Positions 24,962 to 37,235 are shown, counted from the first letter of the stretch. The stretch: DNA of 64,000 bases from Lycium barbarum (GCF_019175385.1 NC_083343.1:54520457-54584456), one strand, 5' to 3'. Notes: generated by a model from the sequence alone, not told the origin. Numbers and translations are program-made.

Positions 24962-25185
24962 TACCGCGGCCAAAAGTCCAGCGGTCACTATCACACATAC
25001 CGCGACCAAGTACCCAGCGGTTAACATCCCAAACCGGACATACCGCGGTCAGGAGTCCAGCGGTCAATGTCGCAGATACCGCGATCAGGGGTCCAGCGGT
25101 CAATATCACATAGTGCGGCATACCGCGGTCAGGGGTCCAGCGGTCAATGTCGCACATACCGCGGTCAGGGGTCCAGCGGTCAATA
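24962..25185 (-). repeat. LTR minisatellite 1 (G): ACCGCGGTCAGG...
   Basis: Six copies of ACCGCGGTCAGGGGTCCAGC plus GGTCAATGTCGCACAT, variable 33-45 bp. Each unit begins with the self-complementary ACCGCGGT. Confidence 0.9.
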
Positions 25186-25479
25186 ACCAAATTTATTACT
25201 TTCCAAACATAAATCACACATGTCAGAATCATGCATCACACATACATACAACGTGCCCCGACCCTCGGTGAGGGACTCGTTGAATAGATTCATGTATACC
25301 AAAATCGTATATCAGAAAAATACCGAAGGTAAGTAGCTTATCCAGAATATCAGAATACTTACTTTTCAACCACAATTGATGCATACCAAAGTCATGCAAA
25401 GGGCGCAGGAACATGGTCGCCACTCCCGTCTCTGGCGCCATAACACACCATGCTCCAGAAGATTTCATAACATGTACAC

Positions 25480-25700
25480 GGTATCTCGGGAACTGGACAT
25501 ATACCACGAGAACCCGAGAACCAGTCACATCATAATCCATATACACAGTAACTGGGGACGGACATATACCACAGTACCCCAGAACTGTACACGGTAACCA
25601 GAGACGGACATATACCACAGTACTCCGGAACCGAACACATCATACTCCATATACACGGCAACCGGGGACGGACATATACCACAGTACCCCGGAGCCGGAC
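25480..25700 (-). repeat. LTR minisatellite 2 (G): GGGGACGGACATATACCACA
   Basis: About four degenerate units of AACCGGGGACGGACATATAC, CACAGTACCCCGGAACCG, ACACATCATACTCCATATAC. It lies beside the first array. K has a different array (CACCGAGTCCCTC...) in the matching place. Confidence 0.75.
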
Positions 25701-27806
25701 ACCTCATACTTCAGAATTACATACATGGAACCCGACCCCTAGACAAAGGACTCGGCGAACCATACGCACGATACATACCGTCCCGGAACTCGGTGAAAGG
25801 GATCATAGCATATATACGAGCGGAGTAGTAAGAAAATAGGTGCACATAAATTAAAAGATGATGAAAGAATCGAATGTATTATCAGGATATTCGTAACGGA
25901 TTATTTATAACCGAATACTTATTTCGGATACTTATATCAGATTACTTGTGTCAGGATGTTTCTATCAACATACTTATATCAGATTACTCATAGCAGACTC
26001 CTTATATCGAATTACATGCTCACATCAGGATATTCACATTAAGGAGCTTTCCAATGACTTATGGAACGAATCAAACGGAGTCTTAGATTCATAGACGAAA
26101 GTCTTACTTTTATATCATACAAAAATAGCTCAAGTGAGATAAACGAAGGAAGTTTCGGAACTTGTGGGCCCACCTCGGGTCAAGTCGAGGTGGCGGATAT
26201 AAATTACAAACATTGGACTCTATGGAGTCATCCATGAAGGTTTCAAAACGAGCCTATCACGTCTGTACGGGTTATGGATGTTTGAACAGTTTTCCAACAA
26301 AACTTAAGGGCTATAATTCAATTGTGCTGAATGAATAGTACCAAAAATTCAGACTCGCATTCCCATGAGCAGAATAACCTACGAGGCTCAAATCCAAATT
26401 TAGTACACCTAGGACATGCCAAGAGAAGAAAAGGGATAGCTTTACATACCTCACTTGCGCCTTACGCTCGTCCAAACTCAATCCCCGTTTCGTCCAAAAT
26501 CTACAATTGGTCATAGTTGCCAAATGTAAGTTTCAAGCTTAAATTCATATTGTCTACCGAAATTTCGGCAGCATTTCCCCTGTAAATTTAACGCCCCCGA
26601 GAATCATCTCGGCCCAAAATATCAACAACAACAACCCAACAATACCAACAACATCAACCATCATCACAAAATACATTATAATATAAATAGTCTTCTTTTC
26701 TACATAATTCAACAACTTCCATCCCAACTACACACTATCAAACTAACGTCAACGTTTTTATGTTTATTCACTAATTCAAGACCATTCAAATACAATTCAA
26801 GAACATTTTCCATTATTCTAAAAAATATGCAAAAGTTCCACCAAACCATAATCCACCCAAAAACTCTCCAACTTCCCTAGAAACAAATTTTTAATGCATT
26901 TCTTGCTTCCAAATTCATGAACTATCTCCACAACACATATTTTAACAACATTATTCTTACAATTAAAGAAACGACACCAAGATCATATTAACTTGCAAAT
27001 CAGCCCGTAATCATTCCAACATCAATTTAAACCACCAAGCCCTCATTCTCCTCATAGAATACATATTAACAACAATCAAATTGCTACATAGAAATTTATT
27101 CATTCTTCCTACACAACACACATACCACACGGCCAAGACTCCAACATCCATATTTCCATGAATTTTATCCATTTCCACATACTACAACGTAAACAAACCC
27201 TTCATAACATATAAAAGATGATAAAATCTTACCTTTCTTCTTCAACTCCCTCACTTAGCTAGGGTTGTGATTTTGTGACAAAGAGCGGTTCTCTTGTTTC
27301 AACAATTATACCACGTTGAAGAGGACCCTTGAATTAGTAGGAATACTAAAAGAAATAAATTTTTTGATCAAGATTTTTGATCTTCATCTTCTCCCTCTCT
27401 TGGCCGAAATGGCCCCTTGTTCTTGGCTCTCCATTCTCTTTCTTGAAAGTTCTTGAAAAATGAAGAAGTTTATGGCCCTTTTTCATATTTATCACATGGA
27501 AAAAAATTAAATTCCATGGGCTTGGGCCTTGGCACTATGGCCGGCCACCCCTCAACTCTTGGGCCTCAATTTTTTTTTCCATCTTTCTTGAGCCCAATTA
27601 ATATACGGATCTTATTTGTAATTCCCGAAACTAATTTCCGAAATTCCAATTTCGCCCTTGGCCTCCTCCCATATTTCCACACCAATATTTTCCATGAACA
27701 ACTTATATATTGAACAAAATCAAAATATGACCTTGTCCTTCACTTGTCACAATTATTTCAATTCAATTTTTTTTTAATATGCAAAATTGCGGGATATAAC
27801 AGTATA

Positions 27807-29255
27807 TGGGGTAATAAATTGAAAAGAAAAAAAAAGATGATCATGAGTTGTGAGTTTACCGTACGACAATAAAGCGATAGAGTAAAGCTGTCATCAACGA
27901 CAAATACAATGCGATTATGATTAGTTTTGAAATCAATGTTAAGTGCAACACAAGGGTAAAAGAGTATGAGGCGTAAGGGGTATTAGTCACGCATGAGACT
28001 TAGGCCCTAGCAAACAAAGATGAAATTACAAGTGAACTTTGAGCACCGAAGAAGAGGGCGAGTGACATTGCATGAGTGGTATGGATAACTAGACGTACTA
28101 CTATTGTGAGCATCCCTATGGGAAAAATGTTGTTAATTGGAGCGGATTTAGACGTTGACTCACAACTACCAGACGAGCTAAGTAAAATACTTCCTTGTTC
28201 GGGTTGCTATGTCGGTTGTGTTACTTGGTTACAAACCTGCAAGATGAGTATGTTAAGACTTCATGCATGAATTATCGTAGCTATAGATTATGGGAAACGA
28301 CATGAATAAGATGTAGTATCATAAGGGATATGTGATTTCAAGATTTGATGGTGAGGCAACGGATTTCAGAATGGTACAAGTAAAACCCTTAAAGGGGGGG
28401 GGGGGAACGAGTAAAGGGAATACAAGTGTAGAGATTGGAACAATGGATTTTAAGATGTGACAGATATAGACTCTAAAACAAAGAGTGAGAGTTATACAGA
28501 AATGAGTCTACTGACTAGTAAATAAACGAACACAAATTGAGCGGGCATCTGAGACTGTACTGGAAATCATTCGTAGAAACCTTGAACCACGTGACATAGA
28601 GAGCAGATAACTCAAGGGATATTGTAAAAGATAGCATTGTTATATTAGAATAGAGGCAAAGGCACTAACAGTAAAGTCGTTGTTAATGAGATTGCGATTT
28701 ATAAGCGACGATTAAGAAAGGGACCTAAGGTTTTCTATAGTAGAACATGAGATATGATAATCAAGGGAAAAATAAAGGAAGGAAGAGAGCACGACAAGAT
28801 AAGTTACTACAGATAGACAAAAGACTTTTGGTATGAATGACACCGAGCCTTGTCGTGGCGGGATATGCGAAAACCACCGAACCTTCAAAGTCGGGTGTGC
28901 TATGGATATGAATATGGACATGAATATGCATACGGATATGGATACATGTATATGTATAGATGTGTATGTACACGAATCACACAAGAACGATTATGTAACT
29001 TGCTGATATTTATGCGTAGCCAATGAAACCAAGTGGGTACTTAAAAAGAGGAGTAGAAGGTAAACAAGGATAGTGTAGTCATGATACTTCGGGTCAGTTG
29101 AAGGAAAATATTTAGTAAATTGAGTTGAAATGTTGAGTTGGGTTTATCGTTAGGGATAAACAGGACAATCACTTGGAATATGACATAGTATATGCTATAC
29201 GCTTACTAAAATAGCCCTGGAGTGTGACAACTTACGAATGAAATAAGATCACTGA
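27807..29255 (+). mobile_element. Element D interior filler after G
   Basis: Non-coding. A G run lies at about 28395-28407. Around 28838-28920 there are pieces like ACACCGAGCCTTGTCGTGGC that recall LTR sequence of A (58631-58655) and H (34720-34760). From 28984 to about 29262 the sequence is related to B's interior at 3342-3640, so this filler belongs to the B/D family and not to a private insertion. Confidence 0.6.
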
Positions 29256-29640
29256 ATGAAGGGGATGCTTAGTCCCCGCTGCATTAGGCCTTATGAGATT
29301 GTGTGCAAAATAGGCAAGGTGGCTTATGAATTAGATCTACCTCCTGATTTGGAGTCAGTTCACCTAGTTTCCATGTCTCGATGCTTCGTAAATATGTTGG
29401 AAATCCTACTAGGATCGTTCCAGAAAATGATGTTCAAGTGATAGAAAAGTTGATTTATGAAGAGGTACCCATTGCCATATTAGATAGGCAAGTATGGAGA
29501 CTTACAAGTATGGAGACTTCGAACTAAGGAAGTGGCCTTAGTTAAGGTCTTATGGCAAAATAACAACCGAGAAGAACGACTCGGGAAGCGGAAGATAATA
29601 TGAAATCCAAGTGTCCGCACTTATTTCAGCCCCGGAAGAC
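29256..29640 (+). pseudogene. pol (IN C-term): Element D integrase C-terminal remnant
   Basis: Only the last part of integrase is left. CIRPYEIVCKIGKVAYELDL matches the GPYRIVRRVGQ region of A, then LESVHL-VSMSRCF matches HPVFHVSMLRKC with a small deletion. A decayed chromodomain-like tail follows (VPIAILDRQ at about 29465-29490, then VALVKVLWQNN in another frame, ending near CPHLFQP). The catalytic core and HHCC module are absent, so D could not supply integrase. Confidence 0.75.
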
Positions 29641-29871
29641 ATTCAAGATGAAACATCAAGATTATGAGGTATGTATGATTTCTTTTTATGCAAATGGGTC
29701 GTGTGTAGCCAATTTATATTGCTATTGTGTTGCGGCCCAGTGAGGCAATATTATTGTAGGCTATTGTGACATGATGGTAAGGCCATATTACAGGGAAAAC
29801 TCTGGCGAAATTTTCATACAATTCCCGAGTGCTTAACATTCGAGCACGAATGTTCCAAAAGGGGGGAAGAA
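29641..29871 (+). mobile_element. Element D 3' untranslated end with polypurine tract
   Basis: Contains GGGAAAACTCTGGCGAAATT (from 29792), the palindrome AACATTCG-AGCA-CGAATGTT (29835-29854) and the polypurine tract AAAAGGGGGGAAGAA (29857-29871) abutting the 3' LTR. It is closely similar to B's 3' end. Confidence 0.85.
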
Positions 29872-31627
29872 TGTTACACCTCGAAAAACTTTCATTGATT
29901 CACATTGGATAGACTAACGAGGGTAATGAAGTATACGATGTTTTAATAAGTAAGAAATAGCATTTAATGATTCTAAATGAGATTTCAAAGACATTCGAAG
30001 TAAGAAAAGAAAGTTGTCAACGAAGGCAAGGCATACGTTATGTATCGGAAAGGATTTATGAGTAATGAGTTAATGATGATTTAATGATGCTTTGGAGAAG
30101 AGTTATAACCTCCCTTAGATTGTTAATAAGGTGATAAATAAGTGTTAAGAAGGTCCCATAAGGATTGGAGATCAAACGAGACGACGAGAACGAAATCGGA
30201 ATAGCTGGGCATTATACGTCCCAACATACTGGTCGTATAAATTATATTGGCCGTATGTTAGGCCGTATATTTAGCCCAGATGGGCAACCTTCTCTGGACC
30301 AAACATACGGTCCAGACATACGGTCAGTATAAAATATACGGACCGTATGTTGGTCCGTATGTTCGTGTCGGGACAGATTTTTTGTATTTAATTAGGGACC
30401 AAGTTCATTTCATTTCATTTTCCCCTTCACACCACTTCTCTCTAGAACAATTCTCCCATAAGAATTCAAGAAATATTAGTGATCAACTACATGAATCTAA
30501 GTGAATCAAGTGTAAGAAGCACATTAAAGTTCATCCAAGCCAAGGAATATCAATGAAAGTGAACTAGGGTTTTGGTGCAAGAGAAGTATTTCACCTCAAG
30601 GTTCATTCCTACACCATCTAAGGTACGATTTATGGTATTTCCATGTTGATTAAGGTATTTGAAAGTTGAAACACTTGGATTGAAAAAAGGATATAGAAAA
30701 TGGGTCATGAAAGTGAGAATAGTGTCATTTTGAGTGATAACTTGAATTGAGTCATGATTCTTGATGTGTTTTGATATGGTTGTGCTATAAATGACATTTA
30801 GAACATGGGGTAAGTATTATATGTGAGAAAACGTGATAGTGAACTATAACCAGAATTATGGAGGAATTGAAGTGAAATTGTGAACTGCGGATAAGGTAGA
30901 TGAATGATGATTTTGGGTATAATATTGTAAATGTTGGGAGTTGATATGTAAAATGAGGAAAGATGTATAAACAAAGGAAATTCTGCCCAATTTTCTCTAC
31001 CATTAGTAAGCACGTTATATAATCAAGTAGCTAATGTTGAAGCGAATTCCTTTGAAGGTAGAGATGTGAGAGTTGAAGGAGAATGATTAAGCGATAGAGT
31101 AATAAGCAAAGAGGTATGTAGGACTAATCCCTTCTTTCTAAGGTATGATTCTTATGACATTATATTCCCTATCTCTTCATGACTTTCTTACATCCCAAAA
31201 CTTATGAGTCAATCTTTGTAGAGAGCTATATACGCATATGATAAAGAAAAGAGATATGATACGGGCATGATAATGATGATGATGAATATAAGTATGAAGA
31301 ATCCTAGAGTGACATACGATGTCCATAAGGCCAATGATCTTAAGTATGGTTCCATTGATGTTTTTCCTTGTGTACACTCACCTTAAAGTGTTAGTCCTTT
31401 CAAGGTGAGATATGATGATTATGATCACTCCATAATTTAATCGGGGGGTCACGGCCTTATGTCACCCCGACATAGCCAAAGATGCCTTCTAATTCTAATG
31501 TATGTTTTAATGATAGGTTTATAATAATGCTAAGCTATGATAAGGTTACGATAAGCTTATGATAAGATTATGATATGCCTATGAGATGTGTAATAATGAT
31601 GAGTTTATGTTGATTATATGACGATGC

Positions 31628-31850
31628 GATTCCACCGTGCCTAGTTGGCCGGACATGTCACCACTACGGCGGGCTGCTTGTTATTCCACCGTGCCTAGTT
31701 GGCCGGACATGTCACCGCTATGGTGGGCTGCTTGTTATTCCACCATGCCTATTTAGCCAGACATGTCACCGCTAAGGCGGGCTACTTACGATTCCACCGC
31801 GCCTAGAAGGCCGGACGTGATCACCACTAGTGGGCGGCATATGATGGTTA
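31628..31850 (+). repeat. LTR minisatellite x4 (D 3' LTR)
   Basis: Counterpart of 14113-14340, with four units of the CCACCGTGCC...GGCGGGCTGCTT type. The unit number is unchanged since the LTRs were copied. Confidence 0.9.
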
Positions 31851-32039
31851 TCCGGACGCAGGATAACGATGATGACTTATACGATACGATGATGTACTCG
31901 CTATAATGATGCGTGTACTACGATTATGTATATGATATATGTATGAAATGTATCCACCCCTAAAGGTTATGCAGGTTGTATCTTCACCTTATGACTTATG
32001 ATTTCTCTATTATGTTCATTTCATTCAAGCCTTAGATAC

Positions 32040-32102
32040 TCAGTACAATATTCGTACTGACGCCCGTTTTCTTTGGACGCTGTGTTCATGCCCACAGGTA
32101 GA
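32040..32102 (+). promoter_or_regulatory. LTR double-hairpin core (D 3' LTR)
   Basis: TCAGTAC (32040-32046) pairs with GTACTGA (32054-32060). Hairpin 2 is imperfect (CGCCC with GGACG). It ends ATGCCCACAGGTAGAC. Confidence 0.55.
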
Positions 32103-32517
32103 CAGGGAGACGGTGCAGACCCATAGGAGGCACCAGCAAATTTACAGGAGCACTCCATTATTCCGGAGGTGTTATTTGGTTGATCCTTCTGTGTATAAAT
32201 ATATATGTACATGTATATTGGGCACGTCGGGGTCTTGTCCTGTCCATATGTCTAGTACTCTAGTAGAGGCTCGTTGATACGCATGTGTGGGTAGTATGGT
32301 CTCACGATGTTACTATTGTATCTATATTATTATTTTGATAGCCGAAGGGCTTATGTATATAAAAGTAATTATGTTCCCAAAAAAATGATTTTTCTATAAT
32401 TTGAGTATGAGTTTGATAAAAGAGTGCTTAATGAGTATGATGAGTAAGAGAATGAGTGGTGCTCGGTGGTTAGCCCCGAGTACCCGTCACGGCCGCTAGT
32501 GAGGTCGTGACAGAGAC

Positions 32518-33866
32518 CTTTAAGCATAAAATCATCCTCAACTTAATCCGTATAAAAACATTCTCATTTTTAAGATCATAAGAAGCTGTAAGACACATAA
32601 ACTTCTAGCTTTTGAAATCAAGGAGGTTATGGAAACACTTATGCACTCATACCATAAGAATTATGCCTTTGAAAGAAAGGGATGAGTCAAAGGCATGAGC
32701 CTTAACATACCTGGAAGCTTACTTCTCGACTTTTACAACTTACTTTCTGTCTTTCAAGTTACATAAGATCATTTGTAGCCTCATAATCTACATATAAAAT
32801 CATTCATACCATTGTTAGGCTCATTATCATATTCTTGTCTTAAGCCTTCAAATTAAACCCTCTTAAACTTTGCCGAAATTTGGGCATCATCTCCCCTTTT
32901 TATAATCCTAGCCCGAAATCACAATACCAACAAAACAAAAACATCATCATCAATACCAAAATATACTCAATAAAACATCCCACACGATGTTTACTCAATT
33001 TCTCAACCAATCGATCGACTTTACGAAGCTTTAACAACTAAATCTCCTTGATACAATTCGTAATATCAATAATAAGGAATATCCTTACCTCAATCAAGGT
33101 TGGAAGAACTTGTAATCTTATTTATCTTCAATAGGCTCCTTTGATCTGTCAAGATTTGATGTATAAAACAAGAACTAAAAAACTCTCTACGCTTCCCGAG
33201 CCTCGGATGTAGTCCCGTTACTTTAATTCGCTAAAAAAAATGATTCTTCAATGTTTCTAGGGTCTCTTGGGATATTTTTGGTGGAGAGGAGTGGAGAAAA
33301 TGAATCCAAAGACCATATTTTTGGTCTTAAATAGGAGCTCAAGGTCGGTACTGTAGTAGTACTGTAGCGGTACTGTAGCGGTACTGTAGCAAGCCGATAC
33401 TATAGCATTTACTGTAGCACGCGGTTTTGCTCTGTCAGCATACTATAGCATTTACTGTAGCACGCGGTTTTGCTCTGTCAGCCTAACTTGTAATGTCCAT
33501 AATTCTCTATTCCGATGTAGTATCGACGAGCAGTTTATTGCATTGGAAACTAGACTCGACGAACTTCATTTTAAGATTTTGTTTCACCTCAAAACTCCTC
33601 ATACTCTAAAAGATATTCTTTCCCCAAGTTGGACCAGAATCATCGTACGAAACCTTGCCCATCTTTTCTCCAAAGTCATACTACTCAATTTCTTCTACTC
33701 ATTTCCTTATAGTATCTTCAAGTATTCCTTATATACATCATTTACTCATAAAATATACTTAATAATGCTTCTCTTCATTTATTCCAAAATTATTTTACTT
33801 AGCCATAGCTCGACATACTTACGCTTGAATTTAACAAGTGCTTCTTCAGACGTACGGGATATAACA
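32518..33866 (-). mobile_element. Solo LTR 'C', right segment
   Basis: Continues C after D's GAGAC duplication and ends CGGGATATAACA at 33866. It includes an ACATACC block near 32707, GCCGAAATTTGGGCATCATC near 32873 (the mid-LTR motif), and a TACTGTAGC repeat cluster at 33345-33483. Confidence 0.85.
33345..33483. repeat. TACTGTAGC repeats and 43-bp duplication (C)
   Basis: GGTACTGTAGC recurs four times (33347-33390). It is followed by a 43-bp direct duplication starting ATACTATAGCATTTACTGTA, copies at 33397-33439 and 33440-33482. Confidence 0.85.
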
Positions 33867-33973
33867 CCCAGGTTGGTAGTGGTAGATTTATAGGGGAGAC
33901 TCTACAGTTTTTTTTTTTTTTAGAATTTCTGGAAGTTAACATTCGAGGACGAATGTTTGTAAAGAGGGAGGAA
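33867..33973 (+). mobile_element. Element A 3' untranslated region, second part, with polypurine tract
   Basis: Resumes A after LTR C. Contains a T run (33908-33921), the palindrome AACATTCG-AGGA-CGAATGTT (33938-33957) and the polypurine tract AAAGAGGGAGGAA (33961-33973), which abuts an LTR start TGATATACC. Confidence 0.8.
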
Positions 33974-34083
33974 TGATATACCTTGTGTTCTATGCATTTC
34001 GAATAGTCGTATGTAAGTTATCTTAGTTTTGGTCACTGGGAATTGCCTTCGAGGTTATATGAGGTTGGACATGCTTAAATTAT
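33974..34083 (+). mobile_element. Element A 3' LTR, piece 1
   Basis: Begins TGATATACC right after the polypurine tract and is cut by LTR H after ATTAT (34079-34083). It continues at 38741. Confidence 0.7.
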
Positions 34084-34864
34084 TGTCACGACCCAGCCGG
34101 AGGGCCATGACGGGCACCCGAAGCTAACCCCACCGGGCACCTCTCATCATACTTCCACAACCATTTCTAGGTGAGCCACATGGCCAACTAACAGTCTCTA
34201 CGCATCAATAATACCACTTCCATTGGGCTAAGGAACTTTTATAGCACCATTAACAAACATGCCCATATACATATATATACAAGCCGACGAGGCTGACAAA
34301 ATGCCATCCAAGATATGAGCCAACAAGGCTAAAGACATCTAACTGTATACAACTATCTACGAGCCTCTAAGAAGAGTATTTAACATCATATAGACGGGAT
34401 AGGGCCCCCAATGCCCATATATACACAAAAGAATAGTACCAAAAGCTTCAGCTCCGAATCAAGTGGAGCTCTTCTAAGCAGTTTCTGAATAAGCAGCCTA
34501 AGGATCAAGTCTATCTCTTTGTCGACTTGCGGGCATGACGCAATGTCCACAAATAAAAGGACATTGGATGGAAGAGTCATGGGATGATAGAGCCGTTTAT
34601 ACCTCTAGCGACGTTCATCATATTTACTTACCCTTTTTCTAATGGGAACCTTCCATTACATAAACTTATATATATATAGTAGTACTATACCCGACCATAG
34701 GGGTTCGGTGTTTCACATACTCGACCATGACAAGGCTCGGTGTTATACATACCTGGCCCTACCAAGGCTCAGTGTTATCCATACCCAACTGCAGTGGTGC
34801 ACACGCGATAGATATCATACTCGGCCATATAAGCTCGGTATTCTTAATAGTCATGCTTTGATAT
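34084..34864 (-). mobile_element. Solo LTR 'H', left segment
   Basis: Minus-strand LTR starting TGTCACGACCC at 34084, cut by LTR I after GATAT (34860-34864) and continuing at 37201. Flanks ATTAT (34079-34083) and CTTAT (38736-38740) agree at four of five bases. The double-hairpin core has lost its TCAGTAC half but keeps hairpin 2 (AATGTCC 34542-34548 with GGACATT 34559-34565). Confidence 0.8.
34542..34565 (-). promoter_or_regulatory. Partial LTR core hairpin (H)
   Basis: AATGTCC and GGACATT, a perfect 7-bp stem. Hairpin 1 (TCAGTAC) expected just beyond is absent, apparently deleted. Confidence 0.5.
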
Positions 34865-35299
34865 TGTCACGACCCAGCTAGGGGCCGCGATGGGTACCCG
34901 GGGCTAACCACCGAGCACCGCTCATTCTGTCGCTCATTTTACTCATTTTATACCCTTTTTATCATCTTTATACTCATAGCGTAGGAAAAATCATATCTCG
35001 TATGGAAACATAAAATACTTTCATGTACGCAAAATAATATATTTAGGTATAGATATACAACAGCGATCTCGTGAGACCATCTAACCCACACTGCGTATCT
35101 ACGAGCCTCTACTGGGGTACTGAACATAGGGACGGGACAAGACCCCGTCGTGCCCAAAATACATATACAAGGCTATATATATATACACAAAAGAATAGTC
35201 ATAAGCACCTCCAGGACAATGGAGGGCTTCCAATCAGTTGACAGCTACTACGAATTTGGATCGAGCTCTCCTCCCTGTCTTCCTGTAGGCATGAACACA

Positions 35300-35340
35300 A
35301 CGTCCAAAGAAAACAGACGTCAGTACAAACATTGTACTGA
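35300..35340 (-). promoter_or_regulatory. LTR double-hairpin core (I)
   Basis: ACGTC (35300-35304) pairs with GACGT (35316-35320). TCAGTAC (35320-35326) pairs with GTACTGA (35334-35340). Confidence 0.6.
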
Positions 35341-36777
35341 GTATGAGAGGCATAAACAATGAAATAAGACACTGATAATGGGAATGATATCAATATGGAA
35401 CATCTGAACCTGACTGTCAAGTATAAAGGAAATAAGTCATGCATGCTATCTTACTCATACTCATCATCATATCATGTATGCAAAATGTATAAGCTGCCCG
35501 TCCATATCGGATCGGTGTGATAATCAATAACATGAGCCCGCGTCCAGGCCTCCCGCGTCCGGGGTAACATCTCATGCCGGCCACTAGTGGTGTCTGCCCA
35601 TGCCATCTGGCCATGGTGTATCACATAGCTGCCCACCTTGGCGGTGATTGCCCGGCCAAATAGGCGCGGTGTAATAGTAATATTATCATATGCTCATCAC
35701 AATATGCTTAGCTTATCATAATACATAGTCTATCGGGTTGACGTAAGGTCGTGATCCCCCGATTGCATTATGGAGCAATCATGGACATTCTGCCTCACCT
35801 TGAAGGAATTAGCATATAAGGTGAGTGTAAACGACAAATAACATCATTAGACTTTCTATACTTTAACTCATTACTTGGTGTAGCTAATTATAGACATAGG
35901 CTCATTGATAAGAAACAAGTTGCGCTATAGGATTCATGCCATTAGAAAGAAGGGACTAGCCTCACATACCTTTGACGTTTAACTAAACCATCGCTCGCTT
36001 GTTCTCCTTCGATATCGCATTTCTACCTTCAAAAGAGAATTCACACCATCGTTAGTTAATCGACTATAAGAACGTGTTACTAACTCTAGGGAAAATTGGG
36101 CAACACTCCCTTTGTTTGTACTACTTCTCCCATGTTCTATGTCAACCCTCAAACGCTCACAATGATACCCACAATGTTGAATTCAACAATCATCATTTAC
36201 ATGCATTAACCGCATTCCACCATTTCTCTTCATTTTCCCCACATTTATGGTTTTGGGTTCACTATCGTATTTTCTCATGTATCAAATTTATCTCGTGGTT
36301 TACATGTCATTTATAACATATTCATACTCACAACACACTAACATTCATGATTGAATTCTATTACCATTCACTCATGGCACTATTCACTCATTTATGACCC
36401 ATTTGCTATGCTTTTCTACAACTCGGGTATGTTAACCTTCCAATACCTTAAACAACATGATAAAGTCATGAAACTTACCTTAGATGATGGTTGAACAAGT
36501 CTTGAGTCGAATTGCTCCTCTAGCACCAAACCCTACTTCACTCTTTTTTTGGAACTTCTTGGTTTGGATGAACTTCACTTGAGCTTCACACACTTTGTTT
36601 AACGGATTTAATGTTGTTGATCTTGATCTCCCTTTGATGCTCTTAAATTCTTGTGGATGAAGTGTTTTGGAGTACTCTAAAGAGTTCTTGAACCGTGTAG
36701 GTGAGAAATGAAATAAAATGAGCTTAGGGTCCCTTTTTAATAACTCAAAATCTGATTTTTAATAAACAGAAGTCGAG

Positions 36778-37055
36778 GTGTACAGTGGCCGTAAACCCAG
36801 TTTACGGGCCGTATACTGGTTTACGGTCCGTCCTCCACGATCGTATTTAAGCATATCAGAAACAGAAAGGTTTGCTGTAGGTCATGGTGGTTTACAGTCA
36901 CAGTTTACGGGCCGTATTTCAATTTACGGTCCGTATTCTGAGTCGTATTTTACCATTTAACATTTGGCAGAAATTTGAAATTTTTGGAATGTTGAAGGAC
37001 GATGGCACTTTACGGTCCGTAAAGTGCTTTACGGGCCGTATTCCATTTTACGACC
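36778..37055 (-). promoter_or_regulatory. U3 palindrome cluster (I)
   Basis: Sites such as TTTACGGGCCGTATA, TTTACGGTCCGTATT and TTTACGGTCCGTAAA recur every 25-120 bp, about 140-420 bp from the LTR's own 5' end. Confidence 0.65.
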
Positions 37056-37196
37056 ACTGGGCTGAAATGAAATTCTGCAACTTTCTTATTTCCAAAGTTC
37101 ATAAATAGTCATTCCCTACTTAGTAAACATCGCACACTCATGGCCTTCGTTGGTCTATTCATTGTTGGCTCACGAAAAAATTCCAAGGTGTAACAG

Positions 37197-37233
<37 letters not shown>
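37197..37233. repeat. (TA)n(CA)n microsatellite
   Basis: A TA run followed by about ten CA units, beginning in I's target duplication GATAT. LTR I went into, or seeded, an AT-rich tract of H. Confidence 0.95.

Positions 37234-37235
<2 letters not shown>

Larger units (their letters stand above)
24283..27801 (-). mobile_element. Solo LTR 'G'
   Basis: 3519 bp, TGTCACACCCTAATCCC at 24283 to GCGGGATATAACA at 27801, flanked by perfect GTATA (24278-24282 and 27802-27806). It is the same family as LTR K in the opposite orientation: both carry the GGGTTCGCTCGGCTCCGAATATGGGGTCGGGTGCCCATCACACCCTA-type end (in pieces). It has a 10-bp perfect terminal hairpin (24285-24294 with 24302-24311), the core (24705-24742), two minisatellites, the CCGAAATTTCGGCAGCATTTCCCC motif (26557-26580) and an ACATACC block (26444-26450). 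Confidence 0.95.
29872..32512 (+). mobile_element. Element D 3' LTR
   Basis: 2641 bp, TGTTACACCTCG... to ...GGTCGTGACA, followed by target duplication GAGAC (32513-32517) matching 12336-12340. It carries the same modules and four-unit array as the 5' LTR. The first 110 bp differ from the 5' LTR at 11 sites by my count, while stretches farther in (for example 30654-30797) are almost identical. Confidence 0.95.
34865..37195 (-). mobile_element. Solo LTR 'I'
   Basis: 2331 bp, TGTCACGACCC at 34865 to AAGGTGTAACA at 37195, with perfect GATAT duplications (34860-34864, 37196-37200). It is the same family as the LTR of element N (58896-61308). It carries the core (35300-35340), a CCACCG/GGCGGG repeat region (35510-35670), CTCACCTT/AAGGTGAG (35794-35801 with 35818-35825), an ACATACC block (35964) and a U3 palindrome cluster (36778-37055). 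Confidence 0.95.

Noticed and set aside
24962..25185. Regular ACCGCGGTC repeats as a CRISPR-like array
   Set aside because: Units vary in length and the spacers are repeats too; it lies inside a plant LTR.
28393..28408. G run as a polypurine tract
   Set aside because: No LTR start follows; it lies in D's filler and may be a homopolymer expansion or sequencing artefact.
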